Shown here piece by piece: positions 13,187-26,900 of a DNA stretch of 64,000 nucleotides. The position numbers and the translations under genes are program-made. The first letter of the stretch is position 1; each line of letters starts with the position of its first letter. This DNA comes from Vespa crabro (lineage: Eukaryota > Arthropoda > Insecta > Hymenoptera > Vespidae). The stretch covers positions 124,001 through 188,000 of the forward strand of contig NC_060972.1 of NCBI RefSeq assembly GCF_910589235.1. Reading direction: 5' to 3'. The notes beneath the pieces are model-generated. The model saw only the letters and a list, made by a program, of their open reading frames with translations. It was not told where the DNA came from and did not search any database.

Positions 13187-13930
13187 TTACATACGCCATC
13201 CTGACAATTGCCGTGCTTCCAACAAAAGGTAGGATGCTAATAGGTTACTCATGTCTCTGCAAGGAGAAATTAATAAATTCTTACTTGGTTTAAATACCAT
13301 GGTAAGCTCTATGAAAAGAGATATGAACAGAGTATACCAGGGCTGCGTAGGCCATATTGGTATGACTAACATCCCAACCGCTTTGTTGTTAATTATTTTT
13401 CGAAGTGTACGTAAAATAATTGAAAATGGAAGGAAGACATCGAACTGTTAATTTGTCAATGACGTAGTGAAAGCATTCACTATTTTCGTTTCTAAGTCGG
13501 GGAATCTAGAATAAAATATCATACATTTTTTATTTAATCTAGTCAAGAATCTTTAATCTAGCAAAGAAATCAACTGAAAATGAGTCGAATTGTTTCTCAA
13601 TTCGAAGAAAAGCAGTCTGACGAAGCTTCCATTCAGAATTTACATTTACATTGCCTGATGCTCTACTTGTTTCAGTAATTTTTGCTAATCCTATGTACAA
13701 TGTCTTTAGCTATATCCATTTCTCTTTACATCACTCCCAAATTTTTCTTGAGAGCTCACTAAGGTGTGGATACTGAACTTCTCCAGGCTTATTTACATAA
13801 ACGATGGCTGTGGTATTGTCTAAGAGAAGTAATATTTCACATCCCAACGCAAAGCATTTTATCACAAAAAATATTAAAGATAATTCATATGATTTTTTCT
13901 TTCTTGTTTGTCCCAAAAACCAAAAATTTC
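13187..13930 (-). pseudogene. RNase H and following region of the DIRS-like element, broken
   Basis: The block at 13916-13731 (-) reads LLLLDNTTAIVYVNK then VQYPHLSELSRKIWE, the typical RNase H signature of DIRS elements, where D-N-T-T-A holds an active-site aspartate. After stops and shifts, 13372-13187 (-) reads MLVIPIWPTQPWYTLF and, further on, NLLISP, the conserved WPTQPWYPL block just before the recombinase. Stops separate the two blocks. Confidence 0.75.
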
Positions 13931-14289
13931 TTTAACTCCATAGTAACAACCTCAGTGTGAGAAGATTGAATCTGAGAAAATTTCGAGAGCATAAGACTGA
14001 GTTTTAATTGGATTTGCGCCAATGGCAGCATTTAGTTTCCATCAATGGATTTCCTTTAACATTGACTCCATTATTAAAATTTTTCCCCCATATTTTTAGT
14101 CATTAAACTTTAATGTTAAAATTTTCGTCTCTCCAATCGCTTACAGTGAATGAACCTATAAGCTACAGTAAGACAAGCAGCCGTCAATACCCCAAATAAT
14201 TCCGTAAATTTTCTAATTTTTTACATTTTGTTTATTTTAAATTCGTTTAATTGGTTTGCTATTTGAATCTTTTTCTTATCTGTTAAATT

Positions 14290-15160
14290 TATAGTGAATT
14301 AAAACTACTTAAAACGAAACCTAGATGTTTACAATATTGTTCCGCAAGTAAGGAACTTTTCTGATAGTTGATAATTAAACTCCACAGTTCTAAAAATTGA
14401 ACTCTCTCTTTTATATGTTGTCCACATCCATTTTTTGATTTATTAATAAAGAGAAATTCATCTAGGTATAAGATAAATACATTTCGTCTTATATATCTTA
14501 ATATTTTTACTATAGATTTCATAACCTTGATCTCAACTTGAATCTCAAAAATTTTCTATGGCCCTTATATATAGGTACTGAGAAATAAACATATTTAAGA
14601 TCTATGGATTCTAAGAAATCTCTTGGGGAAACCAAATCTAGTGCTGACTGAATGTTCTCTAGTTTAAAATGTGGAACTTGAATAAATTTATTAAACTCTT
14701 TTCAGCTGATTATGAACCAATTCGAGACATTGGGTTTTGATATTAGGAAAAAAAAAACGATATGAAGTGTCCCTTAAAGTCCTTCCATTTCTTGACAGCT
14801 CCTTTTCTTATTATTTTCTTAATTTCTATAATAATTTTCGCTTTGCCTTCTAGAGAAAAAAGTTTTTCTCTCAATACAGACTCTTGGATCAGTATCTCTG
14901 TAAATGGTATTTTATAACCATTTAAATAGCTGAGCATATATTTATCAGCTGTAATTTCTTTCCATATCTCCACATAGAAGGATAAACGATTTGCTGTTTA
15001 ATTATTTTTACTAAATCCTCGATGATGAAAGATTTGTCTTCTAGATTGTTGTTCTGGGCAGATTTCGTGGGATTCTGTACGTCTTTGATTTGAATTTTAA
15101 CAGACGTTTCTGTTGTTGACCTATCGGACGGTAATTCGCAGGTGGGTATTTCGAGTTTCA
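14290..15160 (-). pseudogene. Reverse transcriptase of the DIRS-like element, broken
   Basis: On the minus strand the order is: W..ITADK.ML and GYKIPF (about 14970-14890), GAV..W.DFKGHFIS (about 14800-14755), FIQVPHFKLENIQSAL (about 14690-14640), then SIDLKYVYFSVPIYKGHRKF (about 14610-14555), and YLDEFLFINKSK (about 14480-14450). These match the DIRS-type polymerase blocks, including motif A (family DLKDAYF, here DLKYVYF) and the YLDD catalytic loop (here YLDE). Both changes hit acidic positions expected in an active enzyme, and frameshifts separate the blocks. It once copied element RNA into DNA. Confidence 0.75.
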
Positions 15161-15179
15161 CTGACTTCGAAACTTTGCT

Positions 15180-15640
15180 GCTGTTTTCGATGAGGCCTTC
15201 TTAATTTCTGCACAAGCCTTCTCTATCTTTTTTGCATCTATAACCATTTCCTTGAGCTTGTTCTCGTACAACTATTCATTGGAAACCATCGCGCCTATCA
15301 CTGGTTTAATATTTTTGTTTAGCCGTGATGTAATAAATGATTTTCATGCTTTAATCTGTTGAAGAAAGAGATCCGTTAATATCTGCCCAGCGTGATTGAT
15401 ATAATCCGTAAATATATCCTCATTTAGGCCGTCTTTCGGAGGATCTATTAAAATAGAAACTGTCGCCCCAACGCCCGTATGATGGTACTGACACATTTCT
15501 GAGTGTCCAAGAAGTCTCTTTTTTTGGCAACATCTGATAGCAGTGGTAGTATCTCAAGGTTTATTTTGGATGATTCATTGTAATTTTATATGATTCTACA
15601 ATTTCTTTTTTATTTTTCTTTGGCAAGTCTTTATTTTTCT
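15180..15640 (-). pseudogene. Gag-like N-terminal region of the DIRS-like element
   Basis: The minus strand shows a broken frame upstream of the reverse transcriptase that includes LPLLSDVAKKR and, further on, KEMVIDAKKIEKACAEIKKA. Helical, charged regions of this kind precede the polymerase in DIRS elements. The match is weaker than for the enzymatic domains, and the call rests mainly on position. Confidence 0.4.
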
Positions 15641-15680
15641 ACTGCAACTACGTTTCTCTTAGTTGTGGATCCTTACTCAG

Positions 15681-16559
15681 GACCTTCATTTGGATCCTTA
15701 CCTAGAAACTTCAGGCATTATTTTTTTAAAAAACCTTATGCGTCAAACGTTGTGATTTTACCATGCCAAGCATGACTACATTATAATTATCCAGAACGAG
15801 ACATATGATATAATTACATCAACAACTTGAAGAATAGTTTTGAAGCAGCTAGTCATTCGTTGATACTATATGGACGAAAGTTGAACGTACAGATTCTTTA
15901 TAACATCTAAATTATATTCATTGTATCTTACTCTGGTATTCTATAATATTCTGATATTTGATCCATGACATTGTCTTGCAAGACAATTTTTGAAAGTCAC
16001 CATCATAGATAGCTACTTTTTCAATCGAAATCGTGTTTTCATTATACTTTATAGTTATCCGTTATAAAACATTGTTTATGACTTTTACAATTTCTACAGA
16101 AAATTGAACACTTCAAACCAACGCATTTCTTTTACCAACACCTTCAATTTATTTTCCCTCTACTGCAAACTGCAAATTAAAAAAATCGTTGAATAACGAA
16201 TTAAGAATAATGGAATGTATAATTACATTAATATATTTATCTTATATACTGCCTTATTCAAATACACTTCATCAAACTTCACAAGTCACATTTTCGAGAA
16301 ACCTGAAGACACAGAAGTTTCTATTGTTGCTGTATTGAGTGGACTTTCAATTCTAATCTCGCTCACCATCTTCTAAAATAACAGAATGAGTTTTGTTGTA
16401 CCTATTTCTTTAATTTTTTTATTTATTTCAAAATACTTTTATCTCTTGTCATTGTCATATATAATAAGTAATAACAATCGAAACGTAACCAAGTTATAAC
16501 GGGAAAAATTGCATTCATATCATAAACAGGAAGAATATTTCTGTTCAATTGTCGATTAA
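15681..16559. other. AT-rich intergenic DNA, no gene recognised
   Basis: Spacer between the DIRS-like element and the duplicated FAS flank. A 61-codon plus-strand frame at 15590-15775 overlaps the element edge and shows nothing recognisable. Confidence 0.55.
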
Positions 16560-16854
16560 ATTACCAATAAATAAGTAAAATAAAGTAAAACAAAATAAGT
16601 AAAACAAAACCAAAATAAACATTGCAAAGATACAATTTTTAAAATAAAAAATCAAGGTTAACTTCCTATTAAATGGAACCATATAACCTTTTTGTAGGTG
16701 GTATCGTAGTTAAAAATTATATAAATTCAATGATATAGAGGAAGGGTACGTTTGTTTAATAATTTGTTCAATAATTTGAGAAAATCGTTTTGAATCTAAT
16801 AATTATCCTTATGAACGCGTAAGTCAATCATTATCATTATTAAAAAATATATTT

Positions 16855-17107
16855 TCACCGAATATAAATAGTTACCTCTTTTTCACAATATGTAATCGCA
16901 GTGTAACAAAACGCTAACTCATCATGAACGCACGCGCCACAGATAGTGTGCGCATCGACGCATGCTAGTGGTGCGTTGACCAACCATATGGCGATGAAGC
17001 GACCAGTGGGAAGACGTACGACACACAGTCCAATTCGAAACAAAAGAAACCCGCCGAAAATCTCGCTCTTCGATCTGTGAGCGATAGCGATAATTCCTGG
17101 TTATCAA
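16855..17107 (-). other. GC-richer conserved stretch in the duplicated flank; role unknown
   Basis: This piece has clearly more G and C than its surroundings and is retained in flank C at about 63470-63710 with point changes and small indels. The minus strand is open for 62 codons here but not in the C version, so it is probably not coding. It could be a promoter, first exon or old transposon piece; nothing in it is diagnostic. Confidence 0.3.
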
Positions 17108-18634
17108 AGATAATTTCTTACAAGGGAAGATAGCGAATCCGCAAATTTAGGGAATTATGAAACTTTAGGAATATGTAAAATGCATATAAATATGTGTTAC
17201 GTAATTTTATTTTGCTGCTAATATTCATTCCAAAGGGATAATGAAAACCATTTATTATTCGATTTTATATTGTAACTAGCAAACCGTAAGAAATAGAGAA
17301 CACAGTCTAAGATAAAAGTTCTTTCTCTTAAGTAGAACTAACATTTGACGAATTTGATGAACTCGTACTACTACTGCTTTTCGTATACACGCTGAAATGG
17401 CGTATGTTTTATGTCTATGAAGTAACTATTGGCTGGTTGGTTATGTTCATAAATAGATAATGCTCAGATTTTTTTGAACATTTCCGAACGCAAGGAAAAG
17501 CTTTCACGGGGAAGTTATGATAACACACTCAATCAATTTAATAAGCTTTGGCCAGATGATTTTATGGCAAAAATAAAAAAATACATATTGAATTGTTTAT
17601 GTCAAAGATTCTGAGTTTAAAATATTTTTAAATTTTTGAAAAATTTATAGTTTCTTTTAGACTTTATAAATTAAAAAGAGAAATTCTATATGTAATGTAT
17701 AGTATATTGATAATTTTAGAATTCTAGGTTCAAGACTAACATGGCTTTTATTATTGTATGATCTTTGTATTATGGTATCGATGTAGAAGAAAATAATTAA
17801 GTAATTTAATCTTTCTTTCTTATTTGATAATGTAGTGAGGTGTTACTATTCAATCTTTTATATTTATTTTCAATACTGATGGCTGACGTGAATTTTACGG
17901 TGATCTATGCTAGATACGACACAGCAGTAGTATAATTTTGTTCGATGACAAATGTATATAAAATATATACATTTATCGATTATTTTTTCAAAATTAGTAA
18001 TTAATGAATATTTATATTATATATTATTTTTAATAAAGATCAAAACATGAGTTAGTTTCTACATCATCTAAGAGATTTTTCTCCCGGTGCCATTTTATTA
18101 TGGTTTCCTCTATAGTAGTTATTTTCATATTATTACTATGACAATAACATATTATGTAGTAATATAGTTACAAAAACAGTAAAAAGAAGAAGAAACAGGA
18201 GGATGTACTTATATCATATACATCGTGATACATTTCATGACGGTAATTTATGATAATAAAAAAAGGAAAAATATATCATTATAGATGGTGATTTGAAACG
18301 CGAATTCTAAATAAATTGTGTCATTGATAATTTCGACGCATGACCGCCCATCTAATACAAATGTATCTGAAGAAAAATACAAAACTTCTTTTGTTTTCGT
18401 TCACTATGTTTTTCTTTGTCAAAAATTTCGTTATTCTATCGTTATTCTATCGAATAGATGATTCTACGGATACTTTTCTTTAACCTTACTATATTTTATG
18501 ATTTATTAGCAACTTAGATTACTTAACAAGTAATCGATTCGTGATTAATCTGAGTTAGCGATTCTGTATAAATATCTGATCTGTGATAGTCTCATGTTCG
18601 TTTCTCGAAGCTTATTCCTGAGGAAAGATTTGCC

Positions 18635-18835
18635 GTGATTTTTCCTGGACATAGGGTCGACGCTTTGCTGTTGCGGACATCTTTCGGTTCTCCAAAGCAA
18701 GTAAGGTTGTTTAGTGAATTGTTTAGTCGATTGACTATGATTAAAATGATGCGGGTCGCGATATTATTGAAACGACGATACCAGAACTTTTTTTTACTAA
18801 AATCGAACGAAAATGATAGACTCTGTTTACATTAA
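18635..18835 (+). other. Short open frame, counterpart of 3452-3655 and 60796-60996
   Basis: The 66-codon frame shares PKQVRLFSELFSRLTM-like sequence and the ending DRLCL with the flank C version, with the same start and stop positions. No known domain is seen. Confidence 0.25.
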
Positions 18836-19384
18836 TCGATCGCTCAAATCCGTAATGAACTCTTCTAATCGATAGGTTAAATATTCTCATATTTTGGTAT
18901 TTAAAGCGATTCACTAGTATATCATTATCCCTACTTTAAAAATTTCTATATTTAGGATGTTCGTCGTCAGAAACAATCAAGGACCTTCATCTTAAAAACC
19001 ATCGATATTTTTCATAGTCTAAGACTCTCTATAAATAATCATCGTTTTGAATATTAGAAAGAGTTATGTACAAATATCTAAAACAATAACAATGTTATCC
19101 GAAACAATTTTTATTTTATACTTCGAATCACAAAACGTTATATATGATCTGATGTAATGCCAGTAGTTGTTATTTAATGTGTCATTTCGTTGAGTCGATT
19201 GTTTTATTTATTATCAAGCGGTTGGGGAGGGGCATAAATTTTCGATTGAATAATACAACAAATTCAAATCGTCTGCTCGATTCAAATCATCCGTTCCGTT
19301 CTATTCAAGTAATCTCAAAATTATTCTAAGAAACGCAAACTTTTAAAATGGATACGCATATAATCCCCGTCTATGTTCTCCCAC

Positions 19385-19495
19385 TCTATCTCTTTCTCTC
19401 TCTCTCTCTAACTCTCTCTCTCTTTCTCTCTCTTTCTCTTTCACTCTCTCTTTCTCTTTTCTCACTCTTTCTCTTTCTCTTTCTCTCTACCTTTC
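19385..19495. repeat. (CT)n-rich microsatellite
   Basis: Repeated TCTCTCTT units over about 110 bp. The corresponding place in flank C (near 60660) has no such tract, so it expanded or inserted after duplication. Confidence 0.9.
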
Positions 19496-20992
19496 TCTTA
19501 CACTTATTAAATATATGCACAAGCACGTACAAACGTATAAACGTATTGGAGTATGTAATCAAGATGAAATAAGAGTATATCGTACAGACATAATTACCGA
19601 AAATATGCATAAATGGAGAGTTACCATCATTTTATCTAAATCTGTGTAACATTCTTCATATAAACTTCACACATATAAACTTTATATAAACTTCAAATAT
19701 ATTTGGAATTGGCGATCGACAGAAAAAGTCATGTGGAATTTGTCAAAAACAATATTGATAAATTTAAAGCCAGAAATAGTTTAAGATTAGTCAAATTGAT
19801 GATCCAATACCATTTATTTGTAGTAAATATATTTTGTACTATAATATTTATTATTTATTATTATTGTTGAGATAATCAAAAACAAGTCTTGATTTGATAA
19901 AATTTATATATTTCGAACAATATTAATCGATACGTGATTAAGCATTCGTATTCCTCTAAGGAGTTTTCTTAAGAATCAGAGAAAATATTACATTGAAACG
20001 ATTTGTCCTGAAAATTATAAAATCCTACCATAAATTCACTGGAAAAGATAGACTGATTGACCGAAAAGATTGAATGACAAATGAAATAAAATTTATTTGC
20101 CGAAAATTTTCTTGTGTTAAGAAAATGAAAGTAAAAGATTATTTAGGCCTAATTAGGATATTGATAATATTGTAAGTATTCTCAGTAGAAATAAATAAAG
20201 CAAAAATTATTGTTAATTAAAGCAAAATTATACATTTTATTAAAACAAAACAAAATAAATAAATAATTCATATTGTTGCTCCACAAAAAAATTTATAATC
20301 CATTTTTGATATATTTGAATAAACTAAAAAAGATATCGTTATTTGGTCTTTCTCTTTCAATAAATTTTATTTAAATTGTAGAATTAACTGCAAACGTGGA
20401 GATAATTATAGTTACTTAATTATTTCCAGATAGTGTAATTTTTTATATTATTATTTATAATGTTATTATTATTACTGCCGTAAAAACAACTAATAATATT
20501 AGCAGAGTAATTCGACACGAACAGCTTGTAGTTTTGCATAACTTTTGCAAAAACGGTCCTATTCGTCTTTTATTCTTATTTCTCTATTCGTATTTCTTTT
20601 TTGATTTATAATTTTATCGATTTACATCAATTTCCTTATTTTCATTATAATATTTCATAATATGAAATGTATTTGTAATGAAATTATTTTAATGATAGTA
20701 ATAATAAGTATACTATTCAAAATTATATTATAAAATATTCGTTCAGAATACAAGGAAATTTTTAATAAATGATATAATTATAAAACAAAGTAAAAATACG
20801 TAAGTAATGAAAAAGATCAAGTTTATAATAATAATGTGAAATTACACACTGTTTGTGTTGCAATATCGCGGTAGTGGATTAAATGAATAAATAAAAAGTA
20901 TTGACGAACTTAATTTTTATCACTTCTTCGAATGAAACTAAACGCTATGCAAATGTATATGTATATATATATTACTTTATTTCATTTAATTT

Positions 20993-23900
20993 TTATGAGT
21001 TCTGCTTAAGCGGTTCACAATTAATCGCCATTGCAATTTCATTGTTTTCTAACATCGTGGCATGATTGCTGTCAATAAGATGTACTTCTACTTTGCCGTC
21101 AATTATCTGAGAATAACAGTATTTTATAGTAAATATATATATATTTTATATTTTATAGTGTGTTATATTTATGATATATAAAAATTTTTAAAACAAACTT
21201 TCTGTAGCCCATAATCATACAAGATATGTTGTACAGACGGTTCAAAATATCGGTTTGAACGATGTGATTGAGGTTTTTATATATGATGTTGGTTCTGGAA
21301 TATATTTCATGGATGTTTGTAATTATACATAAAATGAGAGGATAGCGTTTTTTTTAATCCCGTTCCAAATATAATTGCTTGTGTTTGGAAGAAAATACAT
21401 TAAAGAATGCATTTACCTTCTCATCCCACGTTTTGGATTTTTCCAATTCAAGTACAAGCTAAAAGTAATGTTTCTAAAATAATGTTTTGAAATTCGTTTG
21501 ATAATAGCGAAAAATAGAAAGAAAAATGACAAACCTGTTCGATCTTAACAGATGTTAATATCTTCGCCATAATAACAAAAACTTTGGTTTCTCGCTCTTC
21601 CTCTGATGACGATTGTAACTGTTGGTTTACATATTCTTTCATTAGTTGAGGAGCACCGTCTATCAAAATTAGCCGGCCTTTAAATCCTTTGGCTTCTAAT
21701 TGTCGTGCGAGTTCAATTGTTACAAGCGATCCGAATGAGTATCTCACTAAAGTAAAATCTTTTCGATCTTTAAGTTTCTCTAATATATGCTGTAATATGT
21801 AAAGTTACATACCATTTTAATACAACAGATTGAATTATATTTAATTTAATCAAATATATCTTTAGTAAAAAAGTATACCGGTAAAAATGAACGGGCCATT
21901 TCTTCTACAGTTTCTAATTCATAATTTGTCCTAAGTTGGAAACAAGTGGCTGGCGACTTAATTTTCGATTCTAAAGTTTCGAAAATTATACCATAGCCTT
22001 CAATACCTGGAATGAAGAATATCTCGCTCCGACCTTCCTCTGGGTTAGTTTTAAGGGAGATAATTAATTCGGAGGAAAGTTCTTCGCCGAACAATTGCAT
22101 CAATACTTTTTTACTAAATAATATTTTGTCGGTTGCAATTTCAATACGATTACTATCACCTGCCCGCTTATTATCTATTTCCACAAGTTTGGCAAAGTTT
22201 AAGCTGCGAATATTTTCCGCGTTGAGATATATTTCATACTCGCGCTCTAAAGTTTGTTTTATTTCCACGCCCATCATAGAATCCATTCCAAGTTCAGCCA
22301 AGGAAATTTGTTGATTGATACTCTTCAATTCTTTAATACCTATAATCAAAAATTCTTTATTTAAAAAAGATAAAGATAAACAAAAAGATGGCGAAAACAA
22401 AATAAAATTATAAAATTTAGCATTAACCATGGATAAACCGAAACTTACACATAATTTTTAAGACAGTATTTACGACATTGTCCGAACAAACTCCATCTAA
22501 TCGTCTTTCAGCGATTATCATACTAGCAACTATAGGTTTATCTTGTACCAAAAATCGATTCATTTCTTTTAAACAAGATGTTATTTTTTGCTGTAAAGTG
22601 CCGCCAATAACAAGTTCTTTCTCGTTATCCTGCATGTCTGCAATAAGACCGACGTCTCCAATCGCTCCCCATTGAATAGCTAATCCAGGCAAACCTTCTT
22701 CTACCCTTTTTTCGCATATTTCGTAGAAGACTACGAAATGCCGAAGATCTGGACAAAGGTTTCTAGTAACTTCGTCCAAACGTTTCGTTGCCCAGGCCTT
22801 TCCCTTGAAACATTCTTCAAAAGTATTCATAGTGTGTTTATGACAAATACGGTCCTATGAAAAAACCGCGAGGTTAAATATACCATCTACGGGACCTTCA
22901 TCTATTGCTGATTTTACTATAAGCTCGCAATCTTCTTGATTAGCCGCATCGAGACCGACAAAGATCTTAATATTCACGCCGTATGATTCCCATCTCTTGA
23001 TTCTCATTTGTTGATAACCATTCTTCAAGCCGTTTCGCGAAGTAATGACAATATTTTTAGTATTTCGAAGAACCAACCATTCGATTAATTCTAAACCAAA
23101 GCCTCCAAAGCCGCCAATAATTGTATAACCTTTGTTCGGGAAACATCTATAATAAGGTTCAGTCAAGATCGGTGTATTCAGTTGTTCATTTTCTTCGCGT
23201 ATCTTTATGAGTACCTATGAAATTCAAGACGGATATCCAGTAATAATTTAAGATAGTACAAATAAATGAATATTAAAACAACGACCACAACTTACTTTTC
23301 CAATATGATTACCAGCAGCCATGAATCTAAAAGCTTTCTCTATTTTATCTTTGCCGAAGATTCTTCTTGCAATAGGTTTGATTGCATTTTCTTTAAGGAG
23401 TTTGTTTACTCTTGAACTTATTTCATTTTTGATTTCGTCCTTGGTAATTATAATTTGATCTAACATTACAGCATGAAAACTGATCTCCTTCGTAAAGACA
23501 TCGATGTTTAACGGATTATCTGCGGCTAAGTCAAATTTTCCAATTTCTAAAAATTGTTCTCCATAGGTTAAACAACGCAGAGATGCTAAAAGTGTTACTT
23601 CCGTTAAAAAATTTAGAACTATATCTACACCTCTATCGTCGGTTTCTTGCAAAATCATTTGTTCGAAGCTAGTATCTCGAGAATTTCCAATATGATTATC
23701 ATCGATGCTGGGTAATGTTTCTTTAATAAATTTACGTTTTTCTGGTGTACCAACGGTAGTAAATACTTCACAGCCTTCGTGAAGAGCTAAGTTAATCGCA
23801 GCTTGGCCAACACCACCAGCACCAGAGTGGATAAGTATTCTATCACCCTTTTTTCATTTCTCCGTAAATATAAAGCGCAACAATATATGTGGAATATACG

Positions 23901-26900
23901 CATGGTACTGTCGCTGCATTTTCCAAATTCCAACTATCAGATACGGTTCAAGAAAAAATCTCGTCCATTTGACAAAGATTTGATAAGCATCTGAAATAAT
24001 ATTATTCATTTTATTTTCCTTCATTTCCTGTTATTTTCTGTTATTTTCACGATAAAAGCTCAATCTTATGATTTTTAATTAGCTCACTTGTTTGGATTAA
24101 GTCCCATAATACGTCGACCACCAATAGTGATTCCGCTATATTCAAATCCAAGTACATAGTCAACATCTTTTCTGATCTGTTGAAACACATCTAATCCTAT
24201 TTTACCTGTTGCCAACATCACGTCTTTAAAGTTCAACGATGCATAATGGATGCGAACAAGATTCTCCTTTTGATAGTCTTTCGTAATTGGTCCTTCGAGC
24301 CAACGTAATGTACTTAAATCTCCGCGTGACTGTAAAAAAGTATTATTTCATGATATTCGATGAAAATTTTATGAAATTTTCTTACATACCAACTGATTAA
24401 CGAAAGCATGATACATAAGCTTTGGTTCATGAGATGGATGTAGTTGATGCCTATATGATCCCCATATGTTTCCTGGCCTTAAAACATTGATAAAAAGATC
24501 GGTTTCGAATTGTTCCGAATAAAGGGGCAATTCTAAAGAAAATTTCGGGCTGTAAGATCCTGAACTAAAACAGCTCGAAAGATTTTTCCTCCAGGTTCTT
24601 TCTGTAAGCAATTAATGAATCCTAAGAGACCAGATTCAAAGTTTCCTTTCTCAACAAGTATCACTCTCGTGTTATCTTCTTGTGTTTCATTGGCAAGAAC
24701 ATCTTGTACTTCTTTCAAACAGTTAAATTCATTGCTCCTAACATTAATAAATAGAATATTTTTCGAAATTTCCTCGATCTTCCTTAACAATATCCACAAT
24801 TCCTCGGAAGTACGTTTCTCCAAAACTATACCTAATCGAAATTCCTTTAGAATAAAATAGTCCAATGGTATATTTTCCTTTTCACGCGATAAAAGAAAAA
24901 CCCCATCTTTTGTAGATTTCAAAAGTTGTTTTAAATTTTCCTTTTTTTCATTGGTTAATAAGCAAGATCCAACTGCTAATATCGCTATATCATTTGTTCG
25001 TAATTTTGTCGATTCTAAAATATCAATATTTCTAAGAACGTCTTCTTCGCCAAATTTCTTTGGTGGTGCAAATAAATTAATGCTTGCTTGAATCAAAGGT
25101 AAATTGACTATAATGTCTCTGAACAATGGAGAAACAAGTTTCTCTGCTGATATATTGTCATTATCCTCAACAAGTTCTATTGTTGTCACTTTCGTCATTG
25201 GTATATTCTCAAGAGTAATATGCATAGATAACGTTAATATTTCGCGTAATGACATTTCCCTTCTATCACGATAAGCAATGAATTTATATTCTTCGATAAT
25301 TGGATCACTGACAGGTTTCTTTCGAGCAATCTCACTGTGCCGTAATATTATGAATTTCCATATTCTCTGTTACAATCACAGTATCAATATACTCAAGTAA
25401 TTGTACAGGTACATCTGAAATAATATTATTGAATGTAATGGAATTCGCTATATAGATTCACTTTGCAATAAAAATAAGTGTTTACATTTTTTATTGGTTG
25501 TCAAACTTTTCAAATATCGTTGATGAGCTTTAGTATCTATTATCAATTTTCGAATTCCAATCAGTACGAATAATCCTCGGGTATCTAATGCGAGTATTTT
25601 CATCTGCAATATGTTATCCAGGAATGCAACCCAATTTTTTTTCCACTCGACATGTCCTTTTTTTCCCGATATTGAGGCACTGTGTAAACTTCGAAAGAGG
25701 CCGCTATATTGGTAACCACGTAGCTTCAACTCTTTATAGATATCTTATTCACCTAATTCTTCCTTCTCATTGCCATCATTTGCATTGATTAGATCAAGGG
25801 GTCTTTTCTCCTTCGATAAGTTAGTTGCAACACGAATCAATCCAGTAACAATAGCAAGACCTCCTTCAACCACTTCGAAATTACCGCTGCCTGTTTGTTA
25901 GTAGATCGACATATGTTAAATTCTAAATAAAACAATATATAGATACAAGTTGTGGAAAGAAACTTTTTCAATTATGATTATCATTTCAATTTTGCCTTCT
26001 TTCGGAATGGTGGTAGCTCGATTAAACTTTACATTTTCAATAACAACAGATACTTTCGTGTACAATCGTCCTATCATCATGCCGAAAGTTTCCCAAACTA
26101 AACATAAAAATCCTGTCGCTGGAAACAAATTTCTACCATCGACCACGTGACCACTAACGTACTGATATTCTTCATAATCGATCGATATTTCAAATATTCG
26201 TTCACCAGAATCAATTCTTTTTTGTCTTTTGTAATCTGCCACAAACCAGTCGTCTGAATATTTCCATCTAATCACATAATAACATCGAATTTTTACATTA
26301 CATTCAGAAGAAATAATCATTAGCCTTTTTCGTTTTCTATATCCACGTAATTCTTACCTAATGAGGAGGGATATCATTGGAGTACCTCTACTGACCGGAT
26401 ATTCTATGTGTGGATATAATTTAGCAAGATCAAGCTGTATACCGCTGTTATAAAGCTTCCCTAATGCTTGTAGAAAAATGATCACGTTATCTTTATAACT
26501 TAGATGATTTAATGCAATATTCCTTACGGTTGGTTGCAATGATTTTCTTAAATTCGATTGTAGTAGACTTTGCAATCCAATTTCAATTGTGACAACATTG
26601 TCGGGAATCAGAGCTAATGTTTCCTCAAACAGTACTGGTTTCAACATGTTATTGGTATGATACTCTGCTGACGAGAGTTTTGCGGCTGATGTCGACCACG
26701 CGTTTCGTAGCATCGATGAACTAAGTCATTTTTTACTTCATGTCTTCGCTACTGGTATCACTTTTTTAAGTATACAAAAAGATTCGATCAAACTGCTTCG
26801 ATATAACGGCTATGATAAGATATATTATTGCACGCTACTTATTCCACGATAACATCAGTTGCCTGCCAAATACAAACACATTCAAAAAAATTAATTTAAT

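Larger units (their letters stand above)
12250..15680 (-). mobile_element. DIRS-like tyrosine-recombinase retrotransposon, decayed
   Basis: Read on the minus strand from about 15680 down to 12250, this stretch carries in order a gag-like region, a reverse transcriptase, an RNase H and a tyrosine recombinase. This is the layout of the DIRS order, which integrates by a tyrosine recombinase instead of a DDE integrase. Every domain is broken by stops or frameshifts, so the element is dead. The outer ends are approximate, because I could not identify the terminal repeats by eye. It lies in the spacer between the convergent FAS copies A and B. Confidence 0.8.
16560..20992. repeat. Downstream flank of FAS copy B, inverted relative to the flank of copy C
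   Basis: Reading backwards from 20992, this block matches 59305 onward. Anchors include 20520-20600 against 59813-59880, 19690-19900 against 60440-60660, 18600-18840 against 60790-61020, 17640-18400 against about 61900-62640, 16855-17110 against 63470-63710, and 16560-16690 against 63880-64000. It includes a CT-rich tract at 19385-19495 that is absent from the matching part of C. Homology still continues where the window ends in C, so the full repeat is longer than visible. Confidence 0.8.
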
